From: JBBDWK01 sp040902885
Lineage (GTDB): Bacteria > Acidobacteriota > Terriglobia > Bryobacterales > Bryobacteraceae
Length of the DNA stretch: 64,000 nt
Assembly: GCA_040902885.1 (NCBI GenBank)
Contig: JBBDWK010000075.1
Span: 1-64,000 of the forward strand
Direction of reading: 5' to 3'
The position numbers were made by a program, and so were the translations under genes. Below the pieces are notes generated by a model, which made no database searches, was not told the DNA's origin, and was given only the letters and a program-made list of their open reading frames with translations. Positions 54,561 through 62,508 of this stretch are shown one piece after another; position 1 is the stretch's first letter; each line of letters starts with the position of its first letter.

Positions 54561-54956
54561 TTACTGCTTCCCGCCCGCTTGGTCAACGCCCGACCAGTCG
54601 AGCACGCCTTTCTTCCAGATATAGAAGAAACCGGCAAGGATCAGGACGATGAAGATCAGCATTTCCACGAAGGCGAACATCTTCAGATCGCGATACACGA
54701 CCACCCAGGGATAGAGGAAGACGGCCTCGATATCGAAGAGAATGAACAGCATCCCGACCAGATAGAACTTTACGCTGAAGCGTTCGCGCGCGCTGCCGGT
54801 GGGCGTGATGCCGCATTCGTACGGAAGGTCCTTCACGCGGTCGCGGACCTTTTTCCCGAGGAGGTAGGAGAGGCCCAGCATCGCCCCCGCCACCGCCATC
54901 GCGATGACGGCCTGGACGAGGATCGGGAAATACACTTCGTTATAGGTGCTGGGCAT
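54561..54956 (-). CDS. nuoA: NADH-quinone oxidoreductase subunit A
   Basis: The 131-residue membrane subunit has three helices (VIAMAVAGAMLGLSYLLG; KFYLVGMLFILFDIEAVFLY; FAFVEMLIFIVLILAGFFYI). Between the first two is the conserved loop KDLPYECGITPTGSARERFS, and FDIEAVFLYPW is the hallmark. It is the first gene of the nuoACDEF operon. An AT-rich stretch at 54985-55000 upstream could hold its promoter (TATATT on this strand) and one for the divergent thiS. Confidence 0.95.
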   Translation of the reverse strand: MPSTYNEVYFPILVQAVIAMAVAGAMLGLSYLLGKKVRDRVKDLPYECGITPTGSARERFSVKFYLVGMLFILFDIEAVFLYPWVVVYRDLKMFAFVEMLIFIVLILAGFFYIWKKGVLDWSGVDQAGGKQ

Positions 54957-55012
54957 TTTGCTTTGCCGAAACGGAGGGCTCTAAATTTGAATATAATAAT
55001 TAGCGAAACAGC

Positions 55013-55234
55013 GTGTCAACCGAGAACAGTTCCATCCCTATCAGCCTGAACGGCGAAATCCACCACATTGCACCGGGAGAAACCATCCTCGACCTGCTTG
55101 CCAGACTCGAAATCGAGCCTTCCCGGGTGGCCGTGGAACTCGACCGGCGCATCGTGAAGCAGGCCGATTGGGCGTCCACGGCCTTGCCTGAAGGCGCACG
55201 GGTGGAGGTCGTGCAATTCGTCGGCGGGGGCTAG
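55013..55234 (+). CDS. thiS: Sulfur carrier protein ThiS
   Basis: The 73-residue ubiquitin-like protein, from a GTG start, has ISLNGEIHHIAPGETILDLL, VAVELDRRIVKQADWAST and ends in VEVVQFVGGG with the C-terminal Gly-Gly that is thiocarboxylated. It donates sulfur for the thiazole ring of thiamine. No thiG, thiF or thiE is adjacent. TATAAT at 54992-54997 would start a transcript about 9 bases before the GTG. Confidence 0.93.
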   Translation: MSTENSSIPISLNGEIHHIAPGETILDLLARLEIEPSRVAVELDRRIVKQADWASTALPEGARVEVVQFVGGG

Positions 55235-55240
55235 CCGCGC

Positions 55241-55268
55241 TTGACAACCCGTTCCGCCCGACTAGAAT
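55241..55268 (+). promoter_or_regulatory. Sigma-70 promoter upstream of small Cys protein and serS
   Basis: TTGACA (55241-55246, perfect) and TAGAAT (55263-55268) are 16 bases apart. Transcription would begin near 55275, only about 9 bases before the ATG of the 46-residue gene and about 175 bases before serS. Confidence 0.65.
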
Positions 55269-55283
55269 ATTCCTATCTGTTCT

Positions 55284-55424
55284 ATGCAGCCCCATTGCGA
55301 GCACAAGCGTACCCAAATTCTCGCCCGGCGGAACGGTGTCGATTACGTAGAGTGTATGGACTGCCGGCAAATTTTCGAGGCCGAGGACCTCGAACCCGTC
55401 AGCGTTGACGAGGAAGAAGAGTAA
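55284..55424 (+). CDS. 46-residue Cys-rich (zinc-ribbon-like) protein
   Basis: The frame reads MQPHCEHKRTQILARRNGVD, then YVECMDCRQIFEAEDL and an acidic tail ending EEEE. The CEH near the start and CMDC 19 residues later could bind one zinc ion. It is preceded by a near-consensus promoter and lies 25 bases before serS, so it may be cotranscribed. I recall short proteins like this in Acidobacteria, but no function. The strong promoter, the paired Cys and the stop just before serS make it more than chance. Confidence 0.6.
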   Translation: MQPHCEHKRTQILARRNGVDYVECMDCRQIFEAEDLEPVSVDEEEE

Positions 55425-55449
55425 TCCGTTCGTGCGTTAGCATGAGTAG

Positions 55450-56730
55450 ATGCACGATCTGGGCTTCTTTCGGGCCAATCTGGAGGAGGTCGCCGAGCGC
55501 CTGGCGACGCGTGGCGCCGCGCCCGATACCGCGAAATTCCGGGAGCTGGACGGCCGTCGAAGAGCCGCGATCACGGAAAGCGAAGAACTGAAAAAGCGGC
55601 GCAACTCGGAAAGCGCCGCCATCGCCGCACTGCGAAAGCAGGGTGCGGATACCACCGAGCGCCAGCAGGAAGTGCGCGCCCTGGGCGAGCGCATGGCGGC
55701 CCTGGACGCCCAGGTGAAGAGCCTGGAAGACGAGTTCCGGGAATTGCTGGCCGGCATCCCGAACATTCCTCACGAATCCGTTCCGGTGGGCCGCGATGCC
55801 GGCGGCAACGTGGAAGTCCGCCGCTGCGGAGAACCCCCGGAGTTTTCCTTCGCCCCGAAAGCGCACTGGGACCTGGGGCCTGAACTCGGCGTGTTGGATC
55901 TGGAGCGCGCCGCGAAAATCGCCGGCGCAAGATTCGCGGTTTACTGGGGGCAGGGCGCACGGCTCGAGCGCGCGTTGATCAACTTCATGCTCGATCTGCA
56001 CACCCGCGAGCACGGCTACACGGAAGTCCTGCCGCCGTTCCTCATCAACTCCGCCAGCCTGTTTGGAACCGGGCAATTGCCGAAGTTCGCGGAGGATCTC
56101 TTCAAGTGCGAGGGACACGACCTGTGGCTCGCGCCCACGGCCGAAGTCCCGGTAACGAATCTGTTCCGCGACGAGACCCTGGACGCATCGCAGCTTCCCA
56201 TCAGCCTCTGTGCGTACACGCCGTGCTTTCGCAGCGAAGCCGGTTCGTACGGGCGTGACGTCCGCGGCATTATTCGCCAGCACCAGTTCCAGAAGGTGGA
56301 ACTGGTCAAGTTTGCGCAGCCCGGGCAGAGTTATGACGAGCTGGAGAAACTTACCGCCAATGCCGAAGAGGTGTTGCGGCGTCTCGGGCTTCCCTATCGC
56401 ACCGTGGTCCTCTGCACGGGCGACATGGGCTTTTCCTCCGCCAAGACCTACGACATTGAAGTCTGGCTGCCGGGCCAGAACGGGTACAAAGAAATTTCCT
56501 CGTGCTCGAATTTCGAGGCGTTTCAGGCGCGCCGGGCGGGCATCCGCTTCAAGGCGGGCAAAAAGGCCGAGTTCGCGCACACGCTGAACGGCAGCGGGCT
56601 GGCGGTGGGCCGCACCTGGGTTGCGATTATCGAAAACTTCCAGCAGCGGGACGGCAGCGTCGTCGTGCCGGAGGCGTTGCGTCCTTATTTGGATGCGGAA
56701 GTTATCGGCAAACAAGGCAAGATTTACTGA
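55450..56730 (+). CDS. serS: Serine--tRNA ligase
   Basis: The 426-residue class II synthetase charges tRNA-Ser and, for selenocysteine users, tRNA-Sec. An N-terminal coiled-coil arm (about residues 30-100) contacts the tRNA. The core has IPNIPHESVPVG, HWDLGPELGVLDLERAAKIA, motif 2 in YTPCFRSEAGSYGRDVRGII and motif 3 in NGSGLAVGRTWVAIIENFQQ. Its length is typical. It follows the 46-residue gene. Confidence 0.96.
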   Translation: MHDLGFFRANLEEVAERLATRGAAPDTAKFRELDGRRRAAITESEELKKRRNSESAAIAALRKQGADTTERQQEVRALGERMAALDAQVKSLEDEFRELLAGIPNIPHESVPVGRDAGGNVEVRRCGEPPEFSFAPKAHWDLGPELGVLDLERAAKIAGARFAVYWGQGARLERALINFMLDLHTREHGYTEVLPPFLINSASLFGTGQLPKFAEDLFKCEGHDLWLAPTAEVPVTNLFRDETLDASQLPISLCAYTPCFRSEAGSYGRDVRGIIRQHQFQKVELVKFAQPGQSYDELEKLTANAEEVLRRLGLPYRTVVLCTGDMGFSSAKTYDIEVWLPGQNGYKEISSCSNFEAFQARRAGIRFKAGKKAEFAHTLNGSGLAVGRTWVAIIENFQQRDGSVVVPEALRPYLDAEVIGKQGKIY

Positions 56731-56844
56731 CCGCGCGCGGAAAAGCGTCTCTTTCGTCCGTTTTTGAGTGAAAAGTCGTATACATACCCACCGGCCGGGA
56801 GTGGCCCCGGGAATGCAATCTCGCCGACCCGGAGGAGTACACCC

Positions 56845-57327
56845 ATGGATGAGACCACTCGGACCAACGAGGAAGTCGTTTCGACTTTGAACGAATTGAT
56901 TGAGACCTGCCGGGACGGGGAGAACGGTTTCCGGACCGCGGCGGAGAACACGGAGAGCAGCCGGCTGAAATCGATGTTTCGGGAGATTTCCGAGCAGCGG
57001 GCCAGATTCGCCGACGAGTTGCAGCAGGAAGTCAATCGTCTGGGCGGGCGGCCGGCGAAGTCCGGCAGTCTGGCCGGCGCGGCGCACCGCGGCTGGATGA
57101 ACATCCGCGCGGGCGTCACCGGCGTCAGCGACCGCCAGACGATTGAAGAGGCCGAGCGCGGCGAGGATTCGGCGGTGAAAGCGTATCGCAGCGCGCTGGC
57201 AAGCGGCCTTCCGAGCAGTGTGCGCTCCATCGTCGAGCGCCAATCCCGTAGCGTCCAGGAAACACACGACCGCATTCGCACTCTGGAGAGAGGCGAACCC
57301 GAAACCTTCACCGGCCGGCCCGTATAA
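56845..57327 (+). CDS. PA2169-family four-helix-bundle protein (DUF2383)
   Basis: The 160-residue helical protein begins DETTRTNEEVVSTLNELIET, and has a ferritin-like bundle pattern: ENGFRTAAENTESSRLKSMF, GWMNIRAGVTGVSDRQTIEE, then EERGEDSAVKAYRSAL-type helix and VERQSRSVQETHDRIRTLE. GGAGGAG lies 7 bases before the ATG, a strong ribosome site. An in-frame start at 56764 is unlikely. Members are stress-linked, but no activity is established. Confidence 0.85.
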   Translation: MDETTRTNEEVVSTLNELIETCRDGENGFRTAAENTESSRLKSMFREISEQRARFADELQQEVNRLGGRPAKSGSLAGAAHRGWMNIRAGVTGVSDRQTIEEAERGEDSAVKAYRSALASGLPSSVRSIVERQSRSVQETHDRIRTLERGEPETFTGRPV

Positions 57328-57399
57328 ACCGCTCCTCTTTGCCGGCGTCCGGGGCAGGCGTTACAACCTGTCCCGGTCTTCGCTCGCGGGCTGCGCCCC

Positions 57400-58056
57400 A
57401 TGCCAAAAGTTCCCGCGCGCTCCGCCGAACCTTGGATTCCGGCGGGCGCGAACCTTGCACAACTGGAATCCGCCGTCCGTAACTGTGAGGGATGCGATCT
57501 CTATCGCCACGCCACACAGGCGGTTTTCGGAGCGGGCAGGGCGGGCGCGCGCATCATGATGCTGGGCGAGCAGCCCGGCGACCGGGAAGACGTAGAGGGC
57601 AAGCCCTTCGTAGGTCCCGCCGGCAAGCTGCTCGACCGCGCGCTGAATGCCTCCGGAATCGACCGGACCGGCGTGTACGTCACCAACACGGTGAAGCATT
57701 TCAAGTTCGTTGAGCGCGGCAAGCGCCGTATTCATCAGAAGCCGACCGCACCCGAGATCGCCGCATGCCGGCCGTGGCTGGAGGCCGAGTTGTCGGTGGT
57801 GCGTCCTCTGGTTCTGGTTTGCCTCGGCGCGACCGCGGCCCAAGCCATGCTCGGCCGAAACTTCCGTATCACCAGAGAGCGAGGCCGATTCGTCGAGCAT
57901 CCCCTGGTACGATACGTAACTTCCACCGCTCATCCCTCCAGCATCCTGCGCATCCCCGAGCCGGACCGCCGCCATGAAGAGTACCGCCTGTTCGTCGAGG
58001 ATCTGGTTCAGGTTCGCGAGAAGCTGGAGGAGTTGCAGGGAGGCCGGTCCGCATAA
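57400..58056 (+). CDS. udgX: UdgX-type uracil-DNA glycosylase
   Basis: The 218-residue protein fits family 4-like UDGs of the UdgX type. Motif A reads MLGEQPGDREDVEGKPFVGP. The hallmark insertion is VKHFKFVERGKRRIHQKP, whose His (about residue 112) matches the position that bonds covalently to the abasic sugar in Mycobacterium UdgX. Motif B is STAHPSSILR. Likely [4Fe-4S] ligands are the CEGC pair (29 and 32), Cys 123 and Cys 141. UdgX removes uracil from DNA and stays attached to the site. It lies about 8 kb from dut and 9 kb from dcd. Confidence 0.9.
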   Translation: MPKVPARSAEPWIPAGANLAQLESAVRNCEGCDLYRHATQAVFGAGRAGARIMMLGEQPGDREDVEGKPFVGPAGKLLDRALNASGIDRTGVYVTNTVKHFKFVERGKRRIHQKPTAPEIAACRPWLEAELSVVRPLVLVCLGATAAQAMLGRNFRITRERGRFVEHPLVRYVTSTAHPSSILRIPEPDRRHEEYRLFVEDLVQVREKLEELQGGRSA

Positions 58057-58100
58057 GAGGCAGCTTGGCGTTTTCCGCTGGCGGTGCTATGGTTATCCCT

Positions 58101-59336
58101 ATGATTTCTCGCCGCTCTCTGCTCCAGACCGCGGCGGCCGGGACCCTGCTTACCTCGTTCCGCAGACCGGCCGCTGCAAAAACGCACACCTACTCGGAAG
58201 TTGAGGCCAAGATCGCGCGGCGCGATTTCCGCGAGCTGACGAAGGAAGACCTTCCCACGCCGTCCCTGGTAGTGGACCAGGACGTGCTCGAACGCAATCT
58301 CCGCCGGATGTCCGGCCACCTGAAGCAGAAGAGCTTCAATCTCCGCGCGCATTGCAAGATTCACAAGAGCACGGATCTCGCCAAGCGCCAGATCGCGCTG
58401 GGCGCCATCGGCATCTGCTGCGCCACCATCGCCGAGTCCGAGCTGATGGTGAACGCGGGCATTCCGGGCGTGCTTTGGACCTGCCAGCCCGCCGGCCGCC
58501 ACAAGATCGGCCGGGTGGTTTCGCTGTCGAAGCGCTCCCCCGACTTTGCGTGCGTGGTGGACGATCCCGGCATCGTCGATGCGCTGGACGAAGCCGCCGC
58601 GACCGTACGCACGAAGCAGCGGGTCGCCGTGGACGTCAATGTGGGCATTGACCGGCAGGGAGTCAACGATCCGGACGCCGCGCTGGTGCTGGCGCAGCGG
58701 GTGATGGGCAAAAAGAACCTCGAGCTGATCGGGCTGATGGGTTACTCGGGCGCCGCCTCGCACACCAGCGGCTGGGAGAAGCGGCGCGAGAAGTCGCGCA
58801 ACGATCTCGCGCGGCTGCTCGAATCCGTGCATCTCTGTAAGAAATCCGGAGTTCCCGTGGGCATCGTCACCGGAGGCAGCACCGGAACTTACAACATCGA
58901 CAGCGAGATCGAGGGGATGACCGAGCTGCAGGCCGGTTCGTACGTATTTATGGACACCGGCTACACCAAGATCGGCGGCCAGGACGGCGGGGAGGTCTAT
59001 GGCGACTTCGGCGTTTCGCTGACCATGCTCACCACCGTCCTCAGTCTGCGCGGGCCGGGGCGCGTGGCCATGGACGCCGGCAACAAGGCCATCCTGAAGG
59101 TCACAGACCGGGTCAAGGGCCCGCGCGATATAAAAATTTCCCTGGGCGGCGCCGAATACGGCATTCTGTCGTGGAGCGACGGCGGCCCCGATCTGAAGCT
59201 CGGCCAGCGCGTGGAGCTGATTGTTTCGAACCTGGACGTCAGCACCAACGCGTTCGACCGGTATTACGTCGCGAAAGGCGACAATATCGTCGACGTCTAC
59301 CCGATCATGGGCCGGGCGGGCGCCGTCCAGCGGTAA
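58101..59336 (+). CDS. DSD1-family PLP-dependent enzyme (D-threonine aldolase/D-serine dehydratase-like)
   Basis: The 411-residue protein has a Tat-type leader (MISRRSLLQTAAAGTLLTSF); Mets at 58089 and 58065 are alternatives. The alanine-racemase-like TIM barrel begins DLPTPSLVVDQDVLERNLRR, with the PLP Lys likely in RAHCKIHKSTDLAKRQ. The C-terminal DSD1 domain includes VSLTMLTTVLSLRGPGRVAM and DAGNKAILKV. Related enzymes cleave D-threonine or dehydrate D-serine, often with a metal ion. A Tat leader on a PLP enzyme suggests export of the folded protein. No partner gene shows the substrate. Confidence 0.87.
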   Translation: MISRRSLLQTAAAGTLLTSFRRPAAAKTHTYSEVEAKIARRDFRELTKEDLPTPSLVVDQDVLERNLRRMSGHLKQKSFNLRAHCKIHKSTDLAKRQIALGAIGICCATIAESELMVNAGIPGVLWTCQPAGRHKIGRVVSLSKRSPDFACVVDDPGIVDALDEAAATVRTKQRVAVDVNVGIDRQGVNDPDAALVLAQRVMGKKNLELIGLMGYSGAASHTSGWEKRREKSRNDLARLLESVHLCKKSGVPVGIVTGGSTGTYNIDSEIEGMTELQAGSYVFMDTGYTKIGGQDGGEVYGDFGVSLTMLTTVLSLRGPGRVAMDAGNKAILKVTDRVKGPRDIKISLGGAEYGILSWSDGGPDLKLGQRVELIVSNLDVSTNAFDRYYVAKGDNIVDVYPIMGRAGAVQR

Positions 59337-59378
59337 CCCCGCGCGGAACTTTCCGCGTAAAATGAATACCTGCTTTCC

Positions 59379-60119
59379 ATGCTGAACAAGCTGCGCGCGC
59401 TGCTGGTCACCGCTCCGCTCATCGTCCTGGCAACGGCCTTCATGGGCACCATATCGCTGATTGTGTCGCTGTTCGATTCGAGCGGCCGCGGACAGCACCG
59501 GGTGGCCCGCGGCTGGTCTCGCCTCCTTCTGGCCATCAGCCGTGTGAAAGTGCGGGTGGAGGGCCTGGAGAAAATCGCCCCTGGCGGCAGTTACGTCTTC
59601 ATCTCCAATCACCGCAGCTTCATGGATATTCCGGTCATTCTGCCGCACATTTCCGTGCAATTCCGTTTCTTCGCCAATAAAAACCTGTTCGGCGTGCCCT
59701 TCATCGGCTACCACCTGAAGCGCGCCGGCCACCTGTCCGTGGATAACGCGAACCCGCGCGAATCCCTGCGCAGCATGTCGGAGGCGGCGCGCGTGATCCC
59801 CAACCGGGGCATCTCCGTGCTGGTGTTCCCCGAGGGTGGTCGCACGGACGGCGAGCTGCGGGCGTTCAAAGACGGCGCAGCCTATATAGCCATCAAAGCG
59901 GGAGTGCCAGTGGTTCCCGTGGCCCTGTTCGGATCCCGCGAGATTCTTCCCATGGGTTCAGCGGTTGTAAATGGGGGCCTGGTCCGCATGGTCCTCGGCG
60001 ATCCCATCCCCACGGTCGGATTCAACCTGCACGAGCGCACGCAACTCTCCGGCAGGCTGAGGGATTGCGTCGCGGAGATGCTCGGCCAGCGCGAGTACGC
60101 GACTGCGACGAAACAGTAG
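59379..60119 (+). CDS. 1-acyl-glycerol-3-phosphate acyltransferase (PlsC-like)
   Basis: The 246-residue membrane protein has an N-terminal hydrophobic region (residues 8-35), the acyltransferase block I HRSFMD within FISNHRSFMDIPVILP (the NHx4D motif), block II around FFANKNLFGVPFIGYHL and block III VLVFPEGGRTDGELRAFKDG. It likely adds the second acyl chain to lysophosphatidic acid at the inner membrane. TAAAAT at 59356-59361 could serve as a -10 box. It is 42 bases after the DSD1-like stop. Confidence 0.9.
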   Translation: MLNKLRALLVTAPLIVLATAFMGTISLIVSLFDSSGRGQHRVARGWSRLLLAISRVKVRVEGLEKIAPGGSYVFISNHRSFMDIPVILPHISVQFRFFANKNLFGVPFIGYHLKRAGHLSVDNANPRESLRSMSEAARVIPNRGISVLVFPEGGRTDGELRAFKDGAAYIAIKAGVPVVPVALFGSREILPMGSAVVNGGLVRMVLGDPIPTVGFNLHERTQLSGRLRDCVAEMLGQREYATATKQ

Positions 60120-60154
60120 AACAGCCTCCTTAGCCTGTCCTGCGAAAGCTTCTG

Positions 60155-60549
60155 TCAGCGATTGGCCAGGACCGGGATGCCCTTGACGGCCAGCAGGCGC
60201 TCGTCCGCGGTTACCAAGGTGAGGTCAAAGACCTTCGCAGTGGCGGCAAGAAATCGGTCAGCCGGATCCTGGTGGTAAGCGGGATCCGCTGAGTCTCCAA
60301 AGCCACTTCGTGAGTGATTGGGGCCTCGTTCAAGGGGATTCTCTTCATCGCTTTCGCGACCCAGGCATTCACGCCGTCCTCCAGAGTGATCCGTCCTTTC
60401 TTCGAAAGGATCACCAGTTCCCACATACTGATCGGAGACAGCCACAACTCGTTCTTGTCGTCTTCAAGCGCTCTGGCGACACGCCGGGTCAGCCGGTCGA
60501 AATCGGAAAGGCTCCACAGCCAGATGTGGGTATCGAGCAGGAGTCTCAC
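60155..60549 (-). pseudogene. vapC: PIN-domain (VapC-like) toxin broken by a frameshift
   Basis: From a GTG that overlaps the antitoxin stop (GTGA), the protein reads VRLLLDTHIWLW (first catalytic Asp), LSPISMWELVILSKKGRI (Glu) and EVALETQRI. It then slips into RLTDFLPPLRRSL and stops at 60211. The next frame carries the expected end: AYHQDPADRFLAATAKVFDL with the second Asp pair, then LVTADERLLA to 60155. One extra or missing base near 60283-60296 separates them. The catalytic site is split, so the toxin is probably inactive unless the assembly is wrong. Confidence 0.8.
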
Positions 60550-60788
60550 GAGTTGAGCGCTTCCCATTCGCTCTCTTCGGTGGCTGGAGAAACGATGTCT
60601 CCTTCAATACGTATCGTGCCCGCCATGGAACCGAGCCATCGCTTTGGCCGCTGCTGCGGCGGGGGCGGAACGACCTCCGCAACCGGCTCGCCGAATCGGG
60701 TCACGAGAACCGGCTTCCGAGTCTTCCGAACCCGCTCCAGTACCGCGAGACAAGTAGCTTTGAACTTGGAGATGGCGATCTCTTCCAT
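60546..60788 (-). CDS. Phd/YefM-type antitoxin
   Basis: The 80-residue protein has the Phd/YefM N-terminal fold: EEIAISKFKATCLAVLERVR and KPVLVTRFGEPVAEVVPPPP. The C-terminal part (RPKRWLGSMAGTIRIEGDIV) would wrap the toxin. It overlaps the PIN-domain gene by 4 bases. It remains intact although the toxin frame is broken, consistent with loss of the toxin first, or with a sequencing error in the toxin. Confidence 0.88.
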   Translation of the reverse strand: MEEIAISKFKATCLAVLERVRKTRKPVLVTRFGEPVAEVVPPPPQQRPKRWLGSMAGTIRIEGDIVSPATEESEWEALNS

Positions 60789-61012
60789 ATTCCAAGAGTA
60801 CCATGGTCAACAACCATGGTCCGTCTTTCGATCCCTCTGGCCAGGTAGATTCTCTAACAAACTCAATGGCCGTTAATGTAACTGCAGAAGATTAGGCCGG
60901 AATGAGGAAGGGATTGGGTCACTCTGGACAACGCGGCGGTTCTCCTCCATAAAATTGACTTTCGGGAAGGTTACAGTTGAGCCTGCGCTACTCGTCTTAG
61001 GAAGGAAAGAAT

Positions 61013-61082
61013 TTTCACCGCCGAGGCGCAGAGAAAACCTTTTGAAGTTTCTTCTCGGCGTCTCTGCGCCTCGGCGGTGAAA
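61013..61082. repeat. Palindromic GAGGCGCAGAGA repeat, copy 3
   Basis: A perfect 22-bp inverted repeat: left arm 61013-61034 (TTTCACCGCCGAGGCGCAGA then GA), right arm 61061-61082, with a 26-base spacer. Only two bases separate it from the stop codon of the minus-strand gene at 61085. It is the best-preserved of the three copies. The rest of 60789-61012 has no recognisable feature. Confidence 0.85.
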
Positions 61083-61084
61083 GC

Positions 61085-61675
61085 TTACGCGCCGGCCTCT
61101 TCCCGCAGTTCGCTCATCCTCTCGCGTGCATCGGCGAGAGCGACGGAAGCGTCTACAGTCTCGGCAATACGCTTTCCTTCAGCGTACATATCGGCGACGG
61201 ATTCCTCATAGAGGGGCATATAGCCGCTCGACCGCTTTTCGTTCAGCAGTTCGATGGCCTCTTCGGTGCTCCGGGCAAGCGTTTGCGCTGCCGGCAGCAC
61301 ATCGTAAATCGCTTCCCGCTGCCACGGATCGGTCACATAGGCGATCCGCTGCAAGCGGCACAAAATTTCGCCCATGGCGTTGATATGCTCTTTCGCCTGG
61401 GTCAGCTCGGACGCTTGCGTTTCATAACTCAGATCCAGCGGGCGGCGTGCATACGACACCAGCCGGTCGGAGTGAAACGCCACGTTCCGCGCGCGGAACT
61501 CCAGATCCTCCAGCAACCGCGAAGCTTCCCCGGAAAAATCCCAGGTGTATGACTCCGGAGTAGGAGCGGCCGTCCGGTCGCACATTTTTGGAGTGTTTTC
61601 TACTGCAAGTAATGCCAGCGGCGCCATCACCGCCAACGCAAAAATTCTTGGGTACTTCCACGTAGTGTTTTTCAA
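61085..61675 (-). CDS. Exported helical protein of unknown function
   Basis: The 196-residue protein has a signal peptide (residues 1-24, LALLA near the end). The rest is alpha-helical with many Glu, Arg and Ala: WDFSGEASRLLEDLEFRARN, a section with AKEHINAMGEILCRLQRI, and MYAEGKRIAETVDASVALAD. Two Cys (about residues 32 and 109) might pair in the periplasm. I do not recognise a family. The stop lies 2 bases from a palindromic repeat. Confidence 0.78.
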   Translation of the reverse strand: MKNTTWKYPRIFALAVMAPLALLAVENTPKMCDRTAAPTPESYTWDFSGEASRLLEDLEFRARNVAFHSDRLVSYARRPLDLSYETQASELTQAKEHINAMGEILCRLQRIAYVTDPWQREAIYDVLPAAQTLARSTEEAIELLNEKRSSGYMPLYEESVADMYAEGKRIAETVDASVALADARERMSELREEAGA

Positions 61676-61796
61676 TTAGCAACTCTTCCTTTCATCCTCC
61701 TTGAGGAAAAACTCTCTGAAGTTAGGTACGCAGGAAATCCGGGGAGAGTTGCCTCTAAATGAAAAACAGTTAATCTTCAGGGACTTAGAAGTTGTA

Positions 61797-62492
61797 TTAT
61801 TCGATGCGCAGAAGCACTGTCTGTAAGTCCTGCCACCGTTTAGTGCTGCGTTCGATGCAGCGTACGATCGCGACATAACGGCCGCTTGGAGCCCACACCC
61901 CTTTGGCGCCCTTCAAATCCCACCGGTGGCGGTGACTGCCGCGCCCGAGGTTGCGCTCCTCGTTCTTATAGACCGGTTGCGCGTCCCTGCGGTCGGGCAC
62001 GATCGAGATATTCACATCCGACTCGACGCCTACCCAGAACCTCAAAATGCCGCTGGTGGACTTGGGCGGCTGCGCGGGATTCGGATCGAAGCCCGTCCTG
62101 TCGAATTGGTCGAGGGGATCGCTTCGTCTCAGCGATTTCTCGGGCTGCCGCTGAAGAACGAAGATGGCGTTGACAGGCTCTTTCGCGGCGTTCGAAATGG
62201 TGAGCGCGATATTCACGCGCTGAGGCCATGCATCGAGAGAAGTTTCATGGGGCGTCCGCATCTCCCACTCGACCCACTTGCGTGGTGGAACGCCGCCGCG
62301 CTCGCGCGTGTACAACGAACGACCCTCCCCCGTGACCGTGAGCTGCAACTGCGCGGCAACAGGAACGCGGCAGGCCACACGATAACTTTCGCCCGGGCGT
62401 ACGGCAACGTCCGGAAGCTCCAGCACGTAGTTGGCCCCAGGCTGGGCCGCGGCAACCGCCGCCATGGCTAAGAAGAAGATGAACGTTCGCAT
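61797..62492 (-). CDS. Exported beta-rich protein of unknown function
   Basis: The 231-residue protein has a signal peptide (MRTFIFFLAMAAVAAAQPG). An immunoglobulin-like beta region follows (DVAVRPGESYRVACRVPVAA, RVNIALTISNAAKEPVNAIF). The C-terminus WDLKGAKGVWAPSGRYVAIV resembles a FlgD/FnIII-like strand pattern. The protein is not assigned to a family. The next gene starts upstream with only 16 bases between, so the two are likely an operon. Confidence 0.78.
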   Translation of the reverse strand: MRTFIFFLAMAAVAAAQPGANYVLELPDVAVRPGESYRVACRVPVAAQLQLTVTGEGRSLYTRERGGVPPRKWVEWEMRTPHETSLDAWPQRVNIALTISNAAKEPVNAIFVLQRQPEKSLRRSDPLDQFDRTGFDPNPAQPPKSTSGILRFWVGVESDVNISIVPDRRDAQPVYKNEERNLGRGSHRHRWDLKGAKGVWAPSGRYVAIVRCIERSTKRWQDLQTVLLRIE

Positions 62493-62508
62493 GAAGACAC
62501 TTCCTCCT

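Noticed and set aside
57308..58189. Several minus-strand frames over the UdgX gene
   Set aside because: Antisense shadows of a clearly recognisable enzyme.
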